A DNA stretch of 64,000 nucleotides, taken from assembly GCF_041146795.1 (NCBI RefSeq), contig NC_135185.1:8109529-8173528 (forward strand), written 5' to 3'. The position numbers were made by a program, and so were the translations under genes. Source of the stretch: Maylandia zebra. Lineage: Eukaryota > Chordata > Actinopteri > Cichliformes > Cichlidae. Position 1 is the first letter of the stretch, and every line of letters starts with the position of its first letter. Positions 1 through 12,252 of this stretch are shown in pieces. Under the pieces are notes generated by a model. The model did no database searches, had not been told where the DNA came from, and saw only the letters and a program-made list of their open reading frames with translations.

Positions 1-1134
1 GGTGGTTCTTTTTTTTCAGTAATTTTTGCTCAGCATATCAAATTCTCCTCTTGTGTGCTACATCTCATTTAAGGTGCAATCCCCAGCTCCTCACTGATAT
101 CTTCTTTTTTTTTTTCTTTTTTTGGGTGGGGGAGATGTGCCGCATCCTTGATTGCAGACTACACAAGTATCAAAGCATACGCCTTGGGTAATACAAGAAA
201 TTAGTTTTATTTTTAATACAGGGGGGGAAAAAGAAGAAGATCAAAGCAATCAATGTTGGCATCCACACAATCTCCTCTCCACACACACAGACACACACCT
301 AAAAACACAGCTCTGGTTTTGGTTGCCAGCACAAAAAGTGGGGTTTAAGAAGCTCTTAAGAGGCCAGAAGGAGGAGCAGGAGAGTCTGGCTCGATGTGAG
401 GAGAGGCAGTCGGGGGGGAACAACAGATGTTCACAAGACACAGGAATACATTTTTTATTTGTTGAGTCAGGATGTTTGTGTTTGTAGGTCTACTTGTCAT
501 CATTTCCTCATGTTTTGTTCCATGTTCTGCATGCCAACATTTCTGCTTTCATTCATAATAGTTTATCCAAACGTCTCCTCACTTCCTGCCCCGTCCGTTG
601 TCCTTAGCATCACTGGCATTGCGGCATTTCTGCTATAAATTGTCATAAAACAACTCAGATCTAGATCTTTTGTTCTTCCCTTTCTATTGTGCATTTCTTT
701 AAGAGGATTTATACTGTGTTCTTGTTCTCCCAAAACATTCTTTTAAAACCCATTCGCTATCCCGATGAGTAGTAGGAAACGTAAGGTCTTATGAGGAGTT
801 ACTATAAGGCAATAACACTCCGAGATTTCATTTATACTCACTGAAATCTGAAAAAGCACAAAAAAGGGTCAAGTCTGGCTCCTCAAGGTCACACTGTGAC
901 ATTTCGAGTATGGTGAATCAGATAAACAGCAGGCTTTAATGCTGACAAGTACGTCTTAACTGGCCTCTGCGACTGCACTCTTTAATCTGCCACGTTTTTC
1001 TTTCCACTCTTCAATTTGACAAACAGGATTTGAAGTGAAGCCACCCACACAGTAAACAGCCAAGAGTGAGCTGCAAGTGGATGAGGCAGGTATTTACCAC
1101 TCTGTGTGTTTACACATCATGCAATCTCTAACAA
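1..1134. other. No gene seen (left edge)
   Basis: Flank or 3' UTR side of ap5s1. AT-rich with short A and T runs and a short CA stretch near 280-300. No open frame with recognisable protein similarity. Confidence 0.5.
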
Positions 1135-1155
1135 CAGCAGCAGCAGCAGCAGCAG
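1135..1155. repeat. (CAG)n tract
   Basis: About seven CAG units downstream of the ap5s1 stop codon, in possible 3' UTR or flank. Confidence 0.85.
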
Positions 1156-1306
1156 CTGGTAGTCCGCTCTTCGTCTTCCAGCGTGGAAATGTCACCGGAG
1201 GTGAATGACAGAGGGCTTGTTTGCTTGGAAGCCAGCAGATATAGCTAGAAGTAGCTGTAAATGATAGCCCGCCCTCCCTGAAAATGGCAACCGTGGCTGC
1301 TCGGCT

Positions 1307-4300
1307 TTATTTGGCCATATAAGCCGCTACTTCCTTTTCCAAACTCTGGGCAAAGCGGTGGTTGAGGAAGAGCAGCTGGCCGTGAGGAAGCAAGCGACTG
1401 AGCAGGACGTCGATCCGGTTGCTCTTCAGCAGGACCTGGAGAGAAAAATGCCACAAGTGATGACCCCGAGCAGGCTTCTCGATTAATCAAGAGATGCTTA
1501 AAAGCTGGTAATAAGAATGCGCGCTGCTGCAATCTAGTTTCATTACTGCTGAATTTTGCTTTATTGATATTTTTCATAGCACGTAATGAGAGGCTGCTCT
1601 TGCGAGTCTCGATACCAGTGTTCGACAATCATCTTTCTTTGGGGAGGTAAACTGTTTAAGTTAATGGATTGCAGTCTGATGATGCCTTAGGACGCATATA
1701 GACACAAACACTCGCTACAGTTTCTGAATACAAATGCACTTTACAGCAGCCGGAAGATGCATGAGTCACAGTGATCTACTGTATGTTTGTGGTAAAGAAA
1801 AGATGTTTATGCAATTATTCCTGTCAGAAAAAAAGAAAAATTGGAGAAATGAAATAAAACAATACATTTTATCAACAGCTGGTCAGTGACTCATGGCTTC
1901 ACTAGGTTTGTACAAGTCAAAAGGCTCAAGAGGTCTTTAAAGTTTCACTGTTGAGAATAACTTCAAAGCTAATGACATGTCTCAGTGTTCTTCACACACT
2001 TCTCACTGAAGCAGCCATCAGAGATAACACTTCTTTAATCTATGAAAGCCTTAAACAGTATATAAAAGAAGGCATTAACAAATGTGATGTTGCACTTCAG
2101 CTTGTGACATCCCCATGTTTAGCATTTTAGCTGACACCAAGATTAGCCAGAAGCAACTATATTTCGATGAGAGCGCTAAGCTATCAGCAGGTTTATCGCA
2201 CAGGCGCTAAAAGTAAGTGCTGTGAAACACACAAACACATAAAACACCATAACTTCATTCATCAAAACTGAGAGAAAGACTTCTTGCATGGTCTGTCAGC
2301 ACAATCAGTGACACATGGCCCCATATTACTTGTCAGATAATTGAACTGATGACACTCAAAAAGGCATCAATACCAGAGTTCTCATTCAGTGACGTGAATT
2401 AACTGAGATGAAGCTCATGAAACTGCTGCTGGCTACAACCCCGCAGGCAGGCGTCCACTTCTCAATCAAAGGGACAATACTCCTGATAATACAAAGTTTA
2501 AACCCAATTTAAATGGGTTTAACATATGAAAATTCATACCGCACCAGACCATAGCCATTTACAAATTACAGTAACTGGAATTGGCAAGTTTGAACTATAG
2601 TAATATGGGCACTTATTATAACTCTGTCATATTTATGAAATCTAAACTGTATTTGTGAAAATAGATCCTGAATACTCCAGACCAGGGGTCCGTTCTTCGT
2701 ACCTCGCTAAGTAAGTTAGCTGGATTTGATTGTTGACGATTTCGCGTGATCCTGGATCGTTCGGTTCCCCGAAGCTCATTCGGGACTTGCTGTCGTAGCA
2801 ACAGAGCCGTAAGCGTAAACCTGCTCGGGAGCAGGTTTACTTTATGTAAACAGGATTAGATCGCGGCCACGCAGGTATGTCCGCGTCATTCATACGAAAG
2901 CAACAGCGATATTCCACCACTGTTTCACCATAAATAAATATTATCAATGTAACTAAAGATAATGCAGCACTTGATTCTTTTATTGATTTCACACAGATAC
3001 ATACAGGTCATATCCTAAAAAAGGGAAATGTACTATTAACATTCTATTACATGTATGTGATTATTACAGATGTAATTCATATTTCAGAGTAGTAATTGTA
3101 AATTACTTCGTGTAATCAAGATGAGAGACCACGGCTATAAAAGCGAAGGTGGATAAGGAGAGTTTTCAGAATTCAGCGTATATTGCGGGACAGACAGGAT
3201 CCTTTAGCTCAGCGCGACAGTGTGCTCATAGAGAGATATCGATTTTCCCGTGAGGGTATTATTTACTTAACCAACTTGTTGACGAGGGGGTGCAGGACCA
3301 CCACCTGTCTTTTTTTGCTCTGCCCTTTTCTTGGTTGCTGTTATAAACAAACAAACAGAGTATTTCAGGGTCTCTTTTCAAGAGACTAAAAGCAATATAA
3401 GTGATAAATATTACCATTCTGTGGAATATTCTTATATTTCACTTTTACTTGTTCCCATGTTCTAGTGGGTCCTGTTGGGGCTCTAATGTGAAAGGGGATA
3501 TAATATAACATAATGTAATATAATATAATGTAATATAATATTGGATAATATAGTGTGATATAGGGCTGCTCAATTAATCGAATTTTAATCACGATTACGA
3601 TCTGGGCTTTCAACGATCATTAAAAATGACTGAGCCGATTATTAGCCCCTCCCTCATTTAATCAGAATCAGAATACTTTATTGATCCCTGGGGGAAATTA
3701 TTTTTTGTTACAGTGCTCCATTTTAAACCAACAAAATCCGCGACACCTTAAAGGCCGGTCCGTGAAAATATTGTCGGGCATAAACCGGTCCGTGGCGCAA
3801 AAAAGGTTGGAGACCGCTGATTAAGAGGACCCGAGGGAAGCTCGGAAAGCTAAGCAGAAGTTATTTGGAGAGTGACTGCCGTTGGTTGAAAAGAGTTTAA
3901 AAAAAAAAAAACTTCAGTGGTGTTGCACACTATTTATATTATTTTTTAAAGTCATTGTTAACCCTTTAAAGCCAGTCAGAGCAGCACGCTCCGTTTTGCG
4001 TAACTATTTTTAAACCCCTGTAGAATCTGAACCGTGTAAGCTAGCGCAATAATTTGTTTTGCATATGAAACCGGAGGAGTTGTACTTACATCTGATGCCA
4101 TCAGCTTGTCCTCGGTCACGGTTTCCTTCCACATATAGCTTTGCAAAAACTGCATAAAAAGCGCTTGCAGCAACAAAAACATAATATTCCAGAAACACGC
4201 TTTGCCGTTCCTATCAGCTGTTCGTAACACTTCCCACAGTGAAATGATGCACATGCTGTTTTCTTTGCAAATTTGCATCATAGGATTGTTTTTTGTTTTT

Positions 4301-7300
4301 CCTGCAGTATATAAAAATTGCTGTATCTCCAAAATAAAACTATGAAGACACTCAAAATAAATTTCCTGTTGTTGTAAACTATTTTTTGCAACTTTATTGT
4401 ATTTAAAGTTTTGAGGGATAAACCTCTTAAACTTCTCCAAGTAGAAATATATGTAAACAAAACAAAAGCGATTTTCAATTTTTTTTGTAGTTTATTGCAC
4501 TTTTTTGCAATTTATGTAATTACTATGCACTTAATGCATACATATTATTAAAATATGGGCTATAACAGTTGTATTGATGTATAGCAACTTGAAATGCTCC
4601 CACAAATGGCACTACAGCATGTAAAAAAAATAAATAAAAATAATATAAGCTCTGGTGGACTTGGTTCTATAGTAGGTCTTAAAGGGTTAAATAAATATCG
4701 TCAAATAATCGTGATCTCAATTTCAGTGAAAATAATCGTGATTATCATTTTTGCCATAATCGAGCAGCCCTAGTGTGATATGAAATTACTTACGAGTTTA
4801 ATTTGTCAGCAACTTTCTGCCAGCCCTCTCTCCTTGCTTTTGCAGCCTTTGCAGTGTTCCCTTGAGTTCTGATTAAACTCCTGAAATCCCTCACTCAAGA
4901 GTTCTTGCTCTGCTGCCGAAAAATACTGAGCGCGCTCCTTCGACATTTTCGCCGACCAATCAGAGGGTTGCCGATCAATGTTTCTACTATGGATGCGTAG
5001 CCCCTTTTACGAAACCCAGTGATCTCACATTACTTCATCCAGCTGTACTAATCGTCAACAGCAGGTGTGTTCGGAGAACCGGATTAGCGAGCTCACGGTT
5101 AGCGCGATGATTTGGTCTTGGATGTGTCATTTGATCTTGGATGTAGTAAGCGACGTACGAAGAACGGGCCCCAGGTCCAAATTAAACACACATCGAGTGC
5201 AACAGAGTGAGTATGCTCACTCTAGAAGAAGTCCAGCTCTCCTAGAGTAGCTACCTGCCTGCTGGAATCTCCTGTGTGGTCTTGAGACTGTGCTGTGAGA
5301 CACAGCAAACCTTCATATTGAAACATATTGATGTGTCATCCTGAAGGAGTTGGAGTACCTGTGCAACCTCTGTAGGGTCCTGGTACCAGAAAACAATCAG
5401 AAAAGATGAGGCAGGAAAAAAATGTCAGGGGCCTCGACCTGTAAAACCTGTTTTGGGGGTTGTCTCATTTTTGCCCCTCTAGTGCACCTACTCTTAATTT
5501 CAAAGCAACTGAAACTTATTTACAACCTACTGCTACTTAGCTGACCAGCTCAGTATCCCAGAAACTTAACTGACTTGATGGTGTACGCTGATTAAAAAGT
5601 GTTCCTTTCATTTTTTTGAGCAGTAGAATGTGTGTCCACGGCTCACCTCGCTCCCTTGCCCCAGCATGTGCAGGTGCTCCAGGCAGTGGCGGGTCAGGTT
5701 GCGCAGTGTTCCCTCAGCCAGCAGCAGGTTCTCATGAGGCTCACAGACGAGCGTGAAGCCCAGACTCTGAACCCCCAGCCACAGAGCGCTCGTCTCCTCG
5801 GAGAACGGGTCTCCGGCTCTGAGCCGCACCACGCCGCAGTCGGCGTCCTGCAGAGCCAGATTCTCTTCGCCCGGCAACGTCTCCACTATCAGCCGACCCG
5901 AGGCTTCCCGGGACAGAGAGATAGCACTCCGGACTTGTCTGAGACACAAAAAGTGTTTTGCCATTAGTTAGGATGCTTTCATAGTCACAATAACTGTGGG
6001 GCTCATTTTATTTTGAGCTATTTAACCAGTTTTACTGATAACATTAGAACAACCGTTGTCTTTGACAGTAGTAATCACTAGTTACAGGCTGGAACAGGAG
6101 AAAAACAAAACACACACACACACACACACAATTAGGGATGGGTATCGAAAACCGGTTCTTGTTGAGAACCGGTTCCCACTGTTTCAATTCCTTGGAATCG
6201 TTTGCCATTTTTGCAAACGATTCCCTTATCGATTCCAGTCGCCCCGAATGACGTCACCACGTTGCGGAGCGTCATTTACCTGGCAGGAAACATGGCGCCT
6301 AAGCGGCTCAAACGCTCAAAAGTTTGATTATACTTTATGAGAACCGATGACAACAGGGCAACTTGCAAAGTAGATATTTCATTTAAGGGAGGAAACACTA
6401 GGAATATGCAAAAGCATTTGCTCACAAAACACGCGATGACCTTAAATGAATGTCGTGTTTTTAATTCCACTCCGGACTCGTGACTCTCCCAGCAGCAGCG
6501 GTAACGTTTGCACGCCCTCTTCCGTTAATGCGGCAGGTAAATAATCAACTAACAGTGCATATTATGTTAGCGTGATCTGCCTTATTACAAGACCTGCCAT
6601 TACTGTACATGTAGGTGACCATGATGAGAGAGACAGAGTCTGGCTCAGATGCTGGCAGTTCTCGCTGCAGTCTGCCGGCAGCGTCTCCTTTCAGGCAGGA
6701 TAGACGAACGTCACAGAGCAGTGACTCAGTTTGTGGTCAAAGGCTTGCACCCGTTTGCCACAGCAGATGATTTTCAGTAAGTGAATGTGTTTAATTGTAG
6801 GCAGGGACATTACTGGATATTCTTGTGTAATTGCCACAGAACAATTTATGTTATACTTTGTTATTGCTACAGAAGAATATTTATTTTATTATTTTACATT
6901 TACAATTTTTTTTCCTGGGGACCCTGTGACACCCCATTGAAGAGCCGTAGGCTGGATCTCTGAAGCTCTCACTGTTGGGTTTGTAAGGCCATGTTACTCC
7001 TAAGTTTCTATCTTGTTCAAAGAGAAGATATAAAACAAAGTTCTAAGCTAATCGACCTTAGTGTTCTCCTTTTTAAAAAAAAAAAAAGAATCGATAAAGA
7101 ATCGAATCGTTAAACAGAATCGAAAATGGAATCGGAATCGTTAAAATCTTATCAATACCCATCCCTACACACAATGATTCATGAGTCACTGAAAAAAAAT
7201 ATTATTGTCTGGCATTTTACATTGTGTGTTCCCATCAAAATAGCAGGATGCTTTATATGAGAAAACAGAGAGATGATTGATGGTGAAAGAACTGCTATTA

Positions 7301-8401
7301 TGAGTTATCAACAAGAATAAATCCTAAAAATCACTAGAAATAAAGCCAGGGTGCTATTTTCGGTATTTTTTTAAATTACCTTCATACAATTAGCAGTAAA
7401 AAAAAAAAAAATTGCTCAAAAGCCAAAAATGGCTCTAGGTACTCTGGCAGGTAAATTCATTTTTTTAAAGCATTGAGACTGAGGCCATCTCGGTGTCTGG
7501 CAGACCATCTGTATAACAAGTAGTCCTGTGTTCTTGAGTCTAAACATAGCTCCTGTGCTCATCGCTGGCTAGATCTTCATGACACTGCATGACGGATATG
7601 AATAGAGCATTCAAAGAGCCTTTTGAACAATACTGTATATGACAAACATCAACAGGCAATGCAGGGACACGAACAGACGCCACTCAACAGAATACACTGG
7701 CTGCATGTCTTTATCTGGACAGGTGTTAGTTCCAAAACATGAAAAGAAAACACACATCAGCTATCAGAGCTGACTGAGACATTTATTCAGGAGGAAACAA
7801 AAACATCTTTGCCCCCTGCAGTCTCTGCATGAACTGCTGAATCCTGTTGTAAACACGAGGGAATAGTGTAAATCAGATGCATCCACAAAGCGGAATCAGA
7901 AGACTACCACAACAGGTCCACTGCGCAGGCCTGGGGCTCTCACTCTGTCTACCTGGTGGAAAATGAATGAAGCTCAAGTAATGGGACAGAGCCTTGGGCT
8001 GTCAAGTCGTTTCCACTATGTTAATGTAATGCAAAAACACAGAAAGGTGATTAACTGAATTTAATTATGTCTGCTGTCCTTATCTCTTCACTCCTACAGG
8101 CAAAATTACACAAAAAGGGCTTAATTAAAGTGTCCACTTCTGTCCCAATCTGTGGATGTCCAGAAAAAAAATGACTTCGAATAATGATTTATTTTTAACT
8201 GTTAACCACAAACACCCACCTGGCTACTGCGGTCACCCTCTCCTTCTGCAGAAGCCTTCTTTCCTCCGGGCTGAAGTCTCGGTGCCGCTCGGACAGGACT
8301 CCGTCATCTGGACCGAAAACCCGGGAGTACAGAACACGGCTCTCCCCGGCAGACAGAGCACTCACCGGGCACACGGTGTGGATGAGGAAACACCGAACCA
8401 T
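1307..8401 (-). CDS. ap5s1: AP-5 adaptor complex subunit sigma-1 (3 exons)
   Basis: Small (sigma) subunit of the AP-5 adaptor complex, which acts with the SPG11/SPG15 proteins in late endosome and lysosome traffic (family knowledge). Coding exons on the minus strand are 8220-8401, 5647-5938 and 1307-1435 (182+292+129 nt). All junctions are GT/AG: donor CAG/GTGGGT, acceptor CTCAG/ACAAG, donor GAG/GTGAGC, acceptor CCAG/GTCCTG. The sum is 200 codons plus TAA, the same length as I recall for human AP5S1. Recognisable stretches are [10 protein letters not shown] at the N-terminus, [15 protein letters not shown] across junction 1, RAGDPFSEE and [16 protein letters not shown] in exon 2, and [11 protein letters not shown] near the C-terminus. 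Start chosen at the ATG at 8401, which begins the conserved FLIHT strand. Intron 1 (5939-8219) carries a hAT copy and intron 2 (1436-5646) a nested transposon cluster. The gene lies downstream of cdc25b on the same strand, as in human. No frame damage seen. Confidence 0.95.
3150..3300 (+). pseudogene. Harbinger transposase N-terminal fragment
   Basis: One frame reads [19 protein letters not shown] and then [20 protein letters not shown], the usual N-terminal region of HARBI1-like transposases. After LLT the similarity stops and the frame runs into unrelated sequence, so the DDE catalytic part is absent. Relic of a mobile element, not a host gene. Confidence 0.7.
3755..3819 (-). mobile_element. 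Terminal fragment of a second hAT family
   Basis: This 65-bp segment is the reverse complement of 47049-47113 with one mismatch, including the terminal CAGCGGTC. Only one end is present, so it is a truncated copy or was captured. Confidence 0.8.
3962..4686. mobile_element. Non-autonomous piggyBac-type element
   Basis: Ends CCCTTTAAAG / CTTAAAGGG are flanked on both sides by TTAA (3958-3961 and 4687-4690), the piggyBac target duplication. 725 bp. The long open frame on its minus strand resembles no known protein and is judged fortuitous. Confidence 0.7.
4791..4946 (-). pseudogene. Harbinger Myb/SANT-like accessory protein fragment (frameshifted)
   Basis: From the ATG at 4946 the minus strand reads [21 protein letters not shown]. 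It then shifts frame to a segment containing [20 protein letters not shown], which fits the Myb/SANT-like (trihelix-type) DNA-binding protein encoded by Harbinger elements. The two parts are in different frames, so it is broken. A hAT target duplication lies immediately beyond, at 4773-4780. Confidence 0.65.
6110..6130. repeat. (AC)n microsatellite
   Basis: About ten AC units directly next to the left end of the hAT element at 6133; they supplied its target duplication. Confidence 0.9.
6133..7167 (+). mobile_element. hAT element with BED-finger relic in ap5s1 intron 1
   Basis: Terminal inverted repeats TAGGGATGGGTATCGA / TCAATACCCATCCCTA are flanked by a perfect 8-bp duplication CACACAAT (6125-6132 and 7168-7175). 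Inside, from the ATG near 6291, a frame starts MAPKRLKR, meets a stop codon, and goes on through [15 protein letters not shown] to MQKHLLTKH, which is the pattern of a BED zinc finger at the N-terminus of hAT transposases. The catalytic part is missing, so it is non-autonomous. Confidence 0.88.
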
Positions 8402-9519
8402 GCTGTCGTACTAGGGGAGAAAAAGTTATCCAAACAGAGCTTTTTACTTTATTTCTTCTGAATCGTTGTTTACACTGCTGATTTTAAGCACTTCCGCATT
8501 GGTCAGCTGACCAGTCTCGTGCACTGTTGCTTTTCATAAATATAACCACCAGAGGTCGCTCGCAGTCAGCGACTCCCACATATGCTCCCAGCAGTGTTAT
8601 TCAGAGCCATACAGTATCTTTGAAGACTGTTTGTTTGTTTGTTTACACTTACAAATGATTGTTTTTAAACGGCAGCATGGAGCTGTGTGGTGGCTGTGTG
8701 TAAAATCAGAATGGTTTAGCCAGAATAGCATTGCTTTAGCTGACAGTCTATAGTACACTGATCATAGACAATACGATCAATAATTCTGACCGTAACATTC
8801 TATTGAACAGGTCACATGTGAAATTAAACACTCCTGCTTTCAGCTCAACATACCTCACTAACTCAATAGTCTCTTTCTTCCTAGTACAGCTCTCAGGACT
8901 GAGGGACAGGAGAGGCTGCAGAGAGGCTGAGTGAGAACAGAGGGTTTCGGGGTCTCAGCAGATAAACAGAGGCAGCTGGTAATCCAACAGCTGCTGCTGG
9001 TCATGCTTCTTTACACTGAGAGGCCCTCCTCTGTGTGTGTGCATGCGTCTGTCTGTGTGTGTGTGAAGAAGAAAGAGAGCATTCACTCTGCTTTGTTAGC
9101 ATTCACTCCACCATCCTGTTAACCTCTTCACCCTCAGCCCTGAACTTACTTGGTGTAACTGAAACACAGTGTAACAAGACCTGGGGATAGTTCTAGCTCT
9201 TCATAGGATTTTATTTTATTTTATTTTATTAAAAGAACTGCTGATTTTATGACATTCAGAACTCCGTATGTCATTATTACAACTCTAACAGCTGGAAGAG
9301 AGTAGCATCATGAGGCTGTTAGCAGTCTGGCTTTATTATTAGGTAATAGGGACTCATGTTAGTTCACCACGTTGGTCCAGAATGAAACATCTCAGTAGGT
9401 ATTTTAGGGATTTCTAGGCTAGACTAAACTAGACTCCTTAGCATCAGGCAGGAAATCCTGGAAATCCTTATTTTGATCCAAAAGGCCACAGCAAACAAGT
9501 AACATAGGCAAGAAAGAAG

Positions 9520-10313
9520 GACTGTATTTCTCCCATATTAGCTTCTCTTCATTGGTTCCAGGTAAAATCTAGAATGTCATTTTAAAACCCTTTAAAAAGT
9601 CTCTTCTCACATGCAATTTGACATGACGATGAGACCCTGTCATATGTTACAGATCGTTTAGTGTCATATTATCCCAATAAAGCACCCTGCTCTCAGAGTG
9701 AAGGCTTACTTGCTGTTCCTAGAGTTTTCAAAAGTAGAATGGAGGGACAGCCTTCAGTTTTCAGGCCCCTCTTCTGTGGAAACAGCTTCCAGTTTGGATT
9801 TGGAAGACAGACACAATCTCTACTTTTAAGATTAGGTTTAAAACTTTCCTTTTTGCTAAAGCATATAGTTAGGGCTGGATCAGGTGACCCTGAATCCTCC
9901 CTTAGTTAAGCTACGATAAGTGTAGGCTGCTGGGGGATTCCCATGATGCATTGAGCCCTTCTTCTTGAGTCAGCTTTTCCACTCAAAGTGTGTTTATACA
10001 CCTCTCTGCATTTAATCATTAGTTATTGTTCATCTCTGACTCTCTTCCACAGCATGTCTTCTATCCTGTCTTGCTCCCCTCTCTCCAGCCGGTTGTGGCA
10101 GATGGCCCCGCCCCTCCCTGAGTCTGGTTCTGTTGGAGGTTTCTTCCTGTGGAAGTTTCTCCTTCCAACTTTCGCCAAAGTGCTTGCGCATAGGGGTCAT
10201 ACGATTGTTGGGGTTGGTTGTATTATTTTAGGGTCTACCTTACAATATAAAGCGCCTTGAGCGACTGTTGCTCTGATTTGGCGTTGCATAAATAAAATTG
10301 AATTGAATTGAAT
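9520..10313 (+). mobile_element. 5'-truncated non-LTR retrotransposon (L2/CR1-like) 3' end
   Basis: About 9540-9560 reads LASLHW, a piece of the C-terminal ORF2 block of fish L2-like LINEs. It is followed by degraded C-terminal coding sequence to about 9900, a 3' UTR with AAAGCGCCTTGAG, and a tail of ATTGA repeats at 10297-10313. Several stops break the frame. An inverted relative lies at 35755-36260. Confidence 0.7.
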
Positions 10314-10539
10314 ACAACAACTTCTCGCTGCTTTCGATAGGTTCCACATTTTGGTGATTCATCTTCCTGAATTCAGTGGTACCCTGACTCTTCTTTTAGA
10401 TATACAGTTTGGTTTAGTTACCTCAGTCAGGTTTAACCTGAAATTAAGCTGTCTTGTTTCATTATTTAGCTAGGACACGCATGTCACCTTTGTTTCTATT
10501 GCACATTTAAAACAACAGGAGTTCTATCCAGTTAAAGCA

Positions 10540-11040
10540 GATGTATTTATACTCCAGGTCTACAAAAACTCAAGTACCATAATTCACATAAAAACCACCA
10601 GTCAAATAGAAATGACTATATAAACAATGTCTAAGAATACAAACAGCAGCTGACATAAATGAGCAGGAATAAAACATTCACAATGGACATGACAAAAACC
10701 ACGAGGCCCCTCAAACTTAACTCAAAGGGAATACAAATAAAAGTAAGTCTTCAGATTTGATTTAAAAACAATCACCTGTTTGACAGGTTTTTATATGGGA
10801 TGGCAAATTATTCCAGAGCCTGAGGGCTATAAAAACAAAGATGCGGTTGCTTTTAGGCTTTAGGCGAAAAGGGGACGCTGAGAGACGTTGCTGGAGGATG
10901 ACCTCAGTGACCTCGAACCTGGAGGCAAAATTTGGTCTTAAAACATCCGTGAACTATTGTGGAGCTGATCCTCAGAGGGCTTTTAAAGTAAATAATAATA
11001 TTTTAAAAACAACTCTATTTCACAGGTAGACAGTGCAACT
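10540..11040. repeat. Dispersed fish repeat, unclassified
   Basis: The sequence around 10800-10990 (AGAGCCTGAGGGCTATAAAA, then a CTGGAGG motif) resembles a noncoding dispersed repeat common in teleosts; a possible relative is at 62395-62960. Recognition is from memory and the borders are approximate. Confidence 0.4.
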
Positions 11041-12252
11041 GAGCTAAAAAAGGAGGGATGTGTTGTCAGGCAGTTAGAAGTCAAGCAGCAGAGTTGTAAA
11101 CCAACTACAACTGAGAAAGACACTAATACAGGGAGTTACTGTAACCCCACACAAAAATTACTATCTTTTATTTTGTTTGAGATGTCTCCATATAAGCATA
11201 CAATATTGTAGCTTAAAATGACAGTGTGTAAAAACTTACTACTAGATGTCTGTAGGTTGCAGACTCCAGTCAACACACATGGGATGCTTACCATTTGTTC
11301 CAGAAGACAGACCATTAATCTGTAGTGAGTGTACTCAGGCATTAAAGTGACTCTGGACCAAATCTGCCCTGGAGTCTTTTTGCTATCTGGGCAGGCCACT
11401 GTTTGCCTCAACTGTCAATATGCAGATGAGAGGCGTCCACGTCTATTTACTTTTAGGAGGCTGTAAAACTTGAATACGAGTTGATGTGTCAGCGATGTTC
11501 ACTTCTGTTCAATGGCACAGACACTATGATCTTTTTTTGAAGATATCCTGTTAGCTGTTAGCCACCAATAAACTCGGTTAGCCGCTGTTAACTGGTGTTA
11601 GAGAAAATTGGAACTTTGAAGTTAATATAGCATTATTGGACTTTGGCACTTTGTAAATAAACTCATATGACGTGAGAATGTAATCAAACTGTTTATCAGA
11701 GGGAAAGTGTGATTTTTAGGAAACTCCATTAGCTTTCACAATGTTAGCTTATAAACAGCTGTTTGTAAGCTAGCCAGCCTTGAGCTGTCCAGATTCTCTT
11801 CTTCTCCACCTTTTGCAAGTCTCCAGACGCATACATAAGATGCGATTACGGTAGGTGGAACATGATGACCATCTTGGCCATTGTAGTCAAGATGGCGGAG
11901 CAACATAGTAGCTGCCACAAACCGGTGTTAACTCCTGTGTATTTTTAATGGATGAATTCAAAGTTATGACAATGCATACATTTGTTGGAACAATTACTGT
12001 ACATTTATGAGAATAACATTCTTTGACTCTATTAAATAATTTTTTTTTTAAAAAACAACTGTCTGTACTTTTAAGATGCGCATAAAAATTCCATGTTTAA
12101 AAGAACAGACATAAAAATGGGAAAATATGAAGATAGTTGTAGCACTTCTCAAATCACTGGTTAACATATGAATGTTGTGCAGGTGAAATTATGTTCCACT
12201 TACAGAAAAGACAGAAAATAATTGAATGAATGTAACTTAATAACTAACTATT

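Larger units (their letters stand above)
3561..4772. mobile_element. Non-autonomous hAT element nested in the Harbinger element
   Basis: Terminal inverted repeats TAGGGCTGCTC / GAGCAGCCCTA are flanked by a perfect 8-bp duplication GTGTGATA at 3553-3560 and 4773-4780. Subterminal sequence is rich in AATCG/CGATT repeats, as in fish hAT families. It contains a LINE-tail-like piece (about 3662-3705), a fragment of another hAT family (3755-3819) and a piggyBac-type element (3962-4686). No transposase frame seen. Confidence 0.9.
2682..5175 (+). mobile_element. Decayed PIF/Harbinger element in ap5s1 intron 2
   Basis: The ends are imperfect inverted repeats: left GTCCGTTCTTCGTAC from about 2689 and right GTACGAAGAACGGGC ending about 5169. 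They may extend a few bases as CCWGGGG; no clean target duplication was resolved. Inside are a 5' transposase fragment on the plus strand (about 3150-3300) and a Myb/SANT-like fragment on the minus strand (4791-4946), the two-gene layout of Harbinger elements. The middle of the transposase is missing, and a hAT element has inserted at 3561-4772. AT-rich filler with (TAATA)-type repeats lies at 3495-3545. Confidence 0.75.

Noticed and set aside
152-487. 111-codon open frame at the left edge
   Set aside because: No similarity, low-complexity CA and GA stretches, no splice context.
3976-4440. 154-codon open frame on the minus strand
   Set aside because: It lies wholly inside the 725-bp piggyBac-type element, starts and ends without family similarity, and has low-complexity composition; most likely fortuitous.
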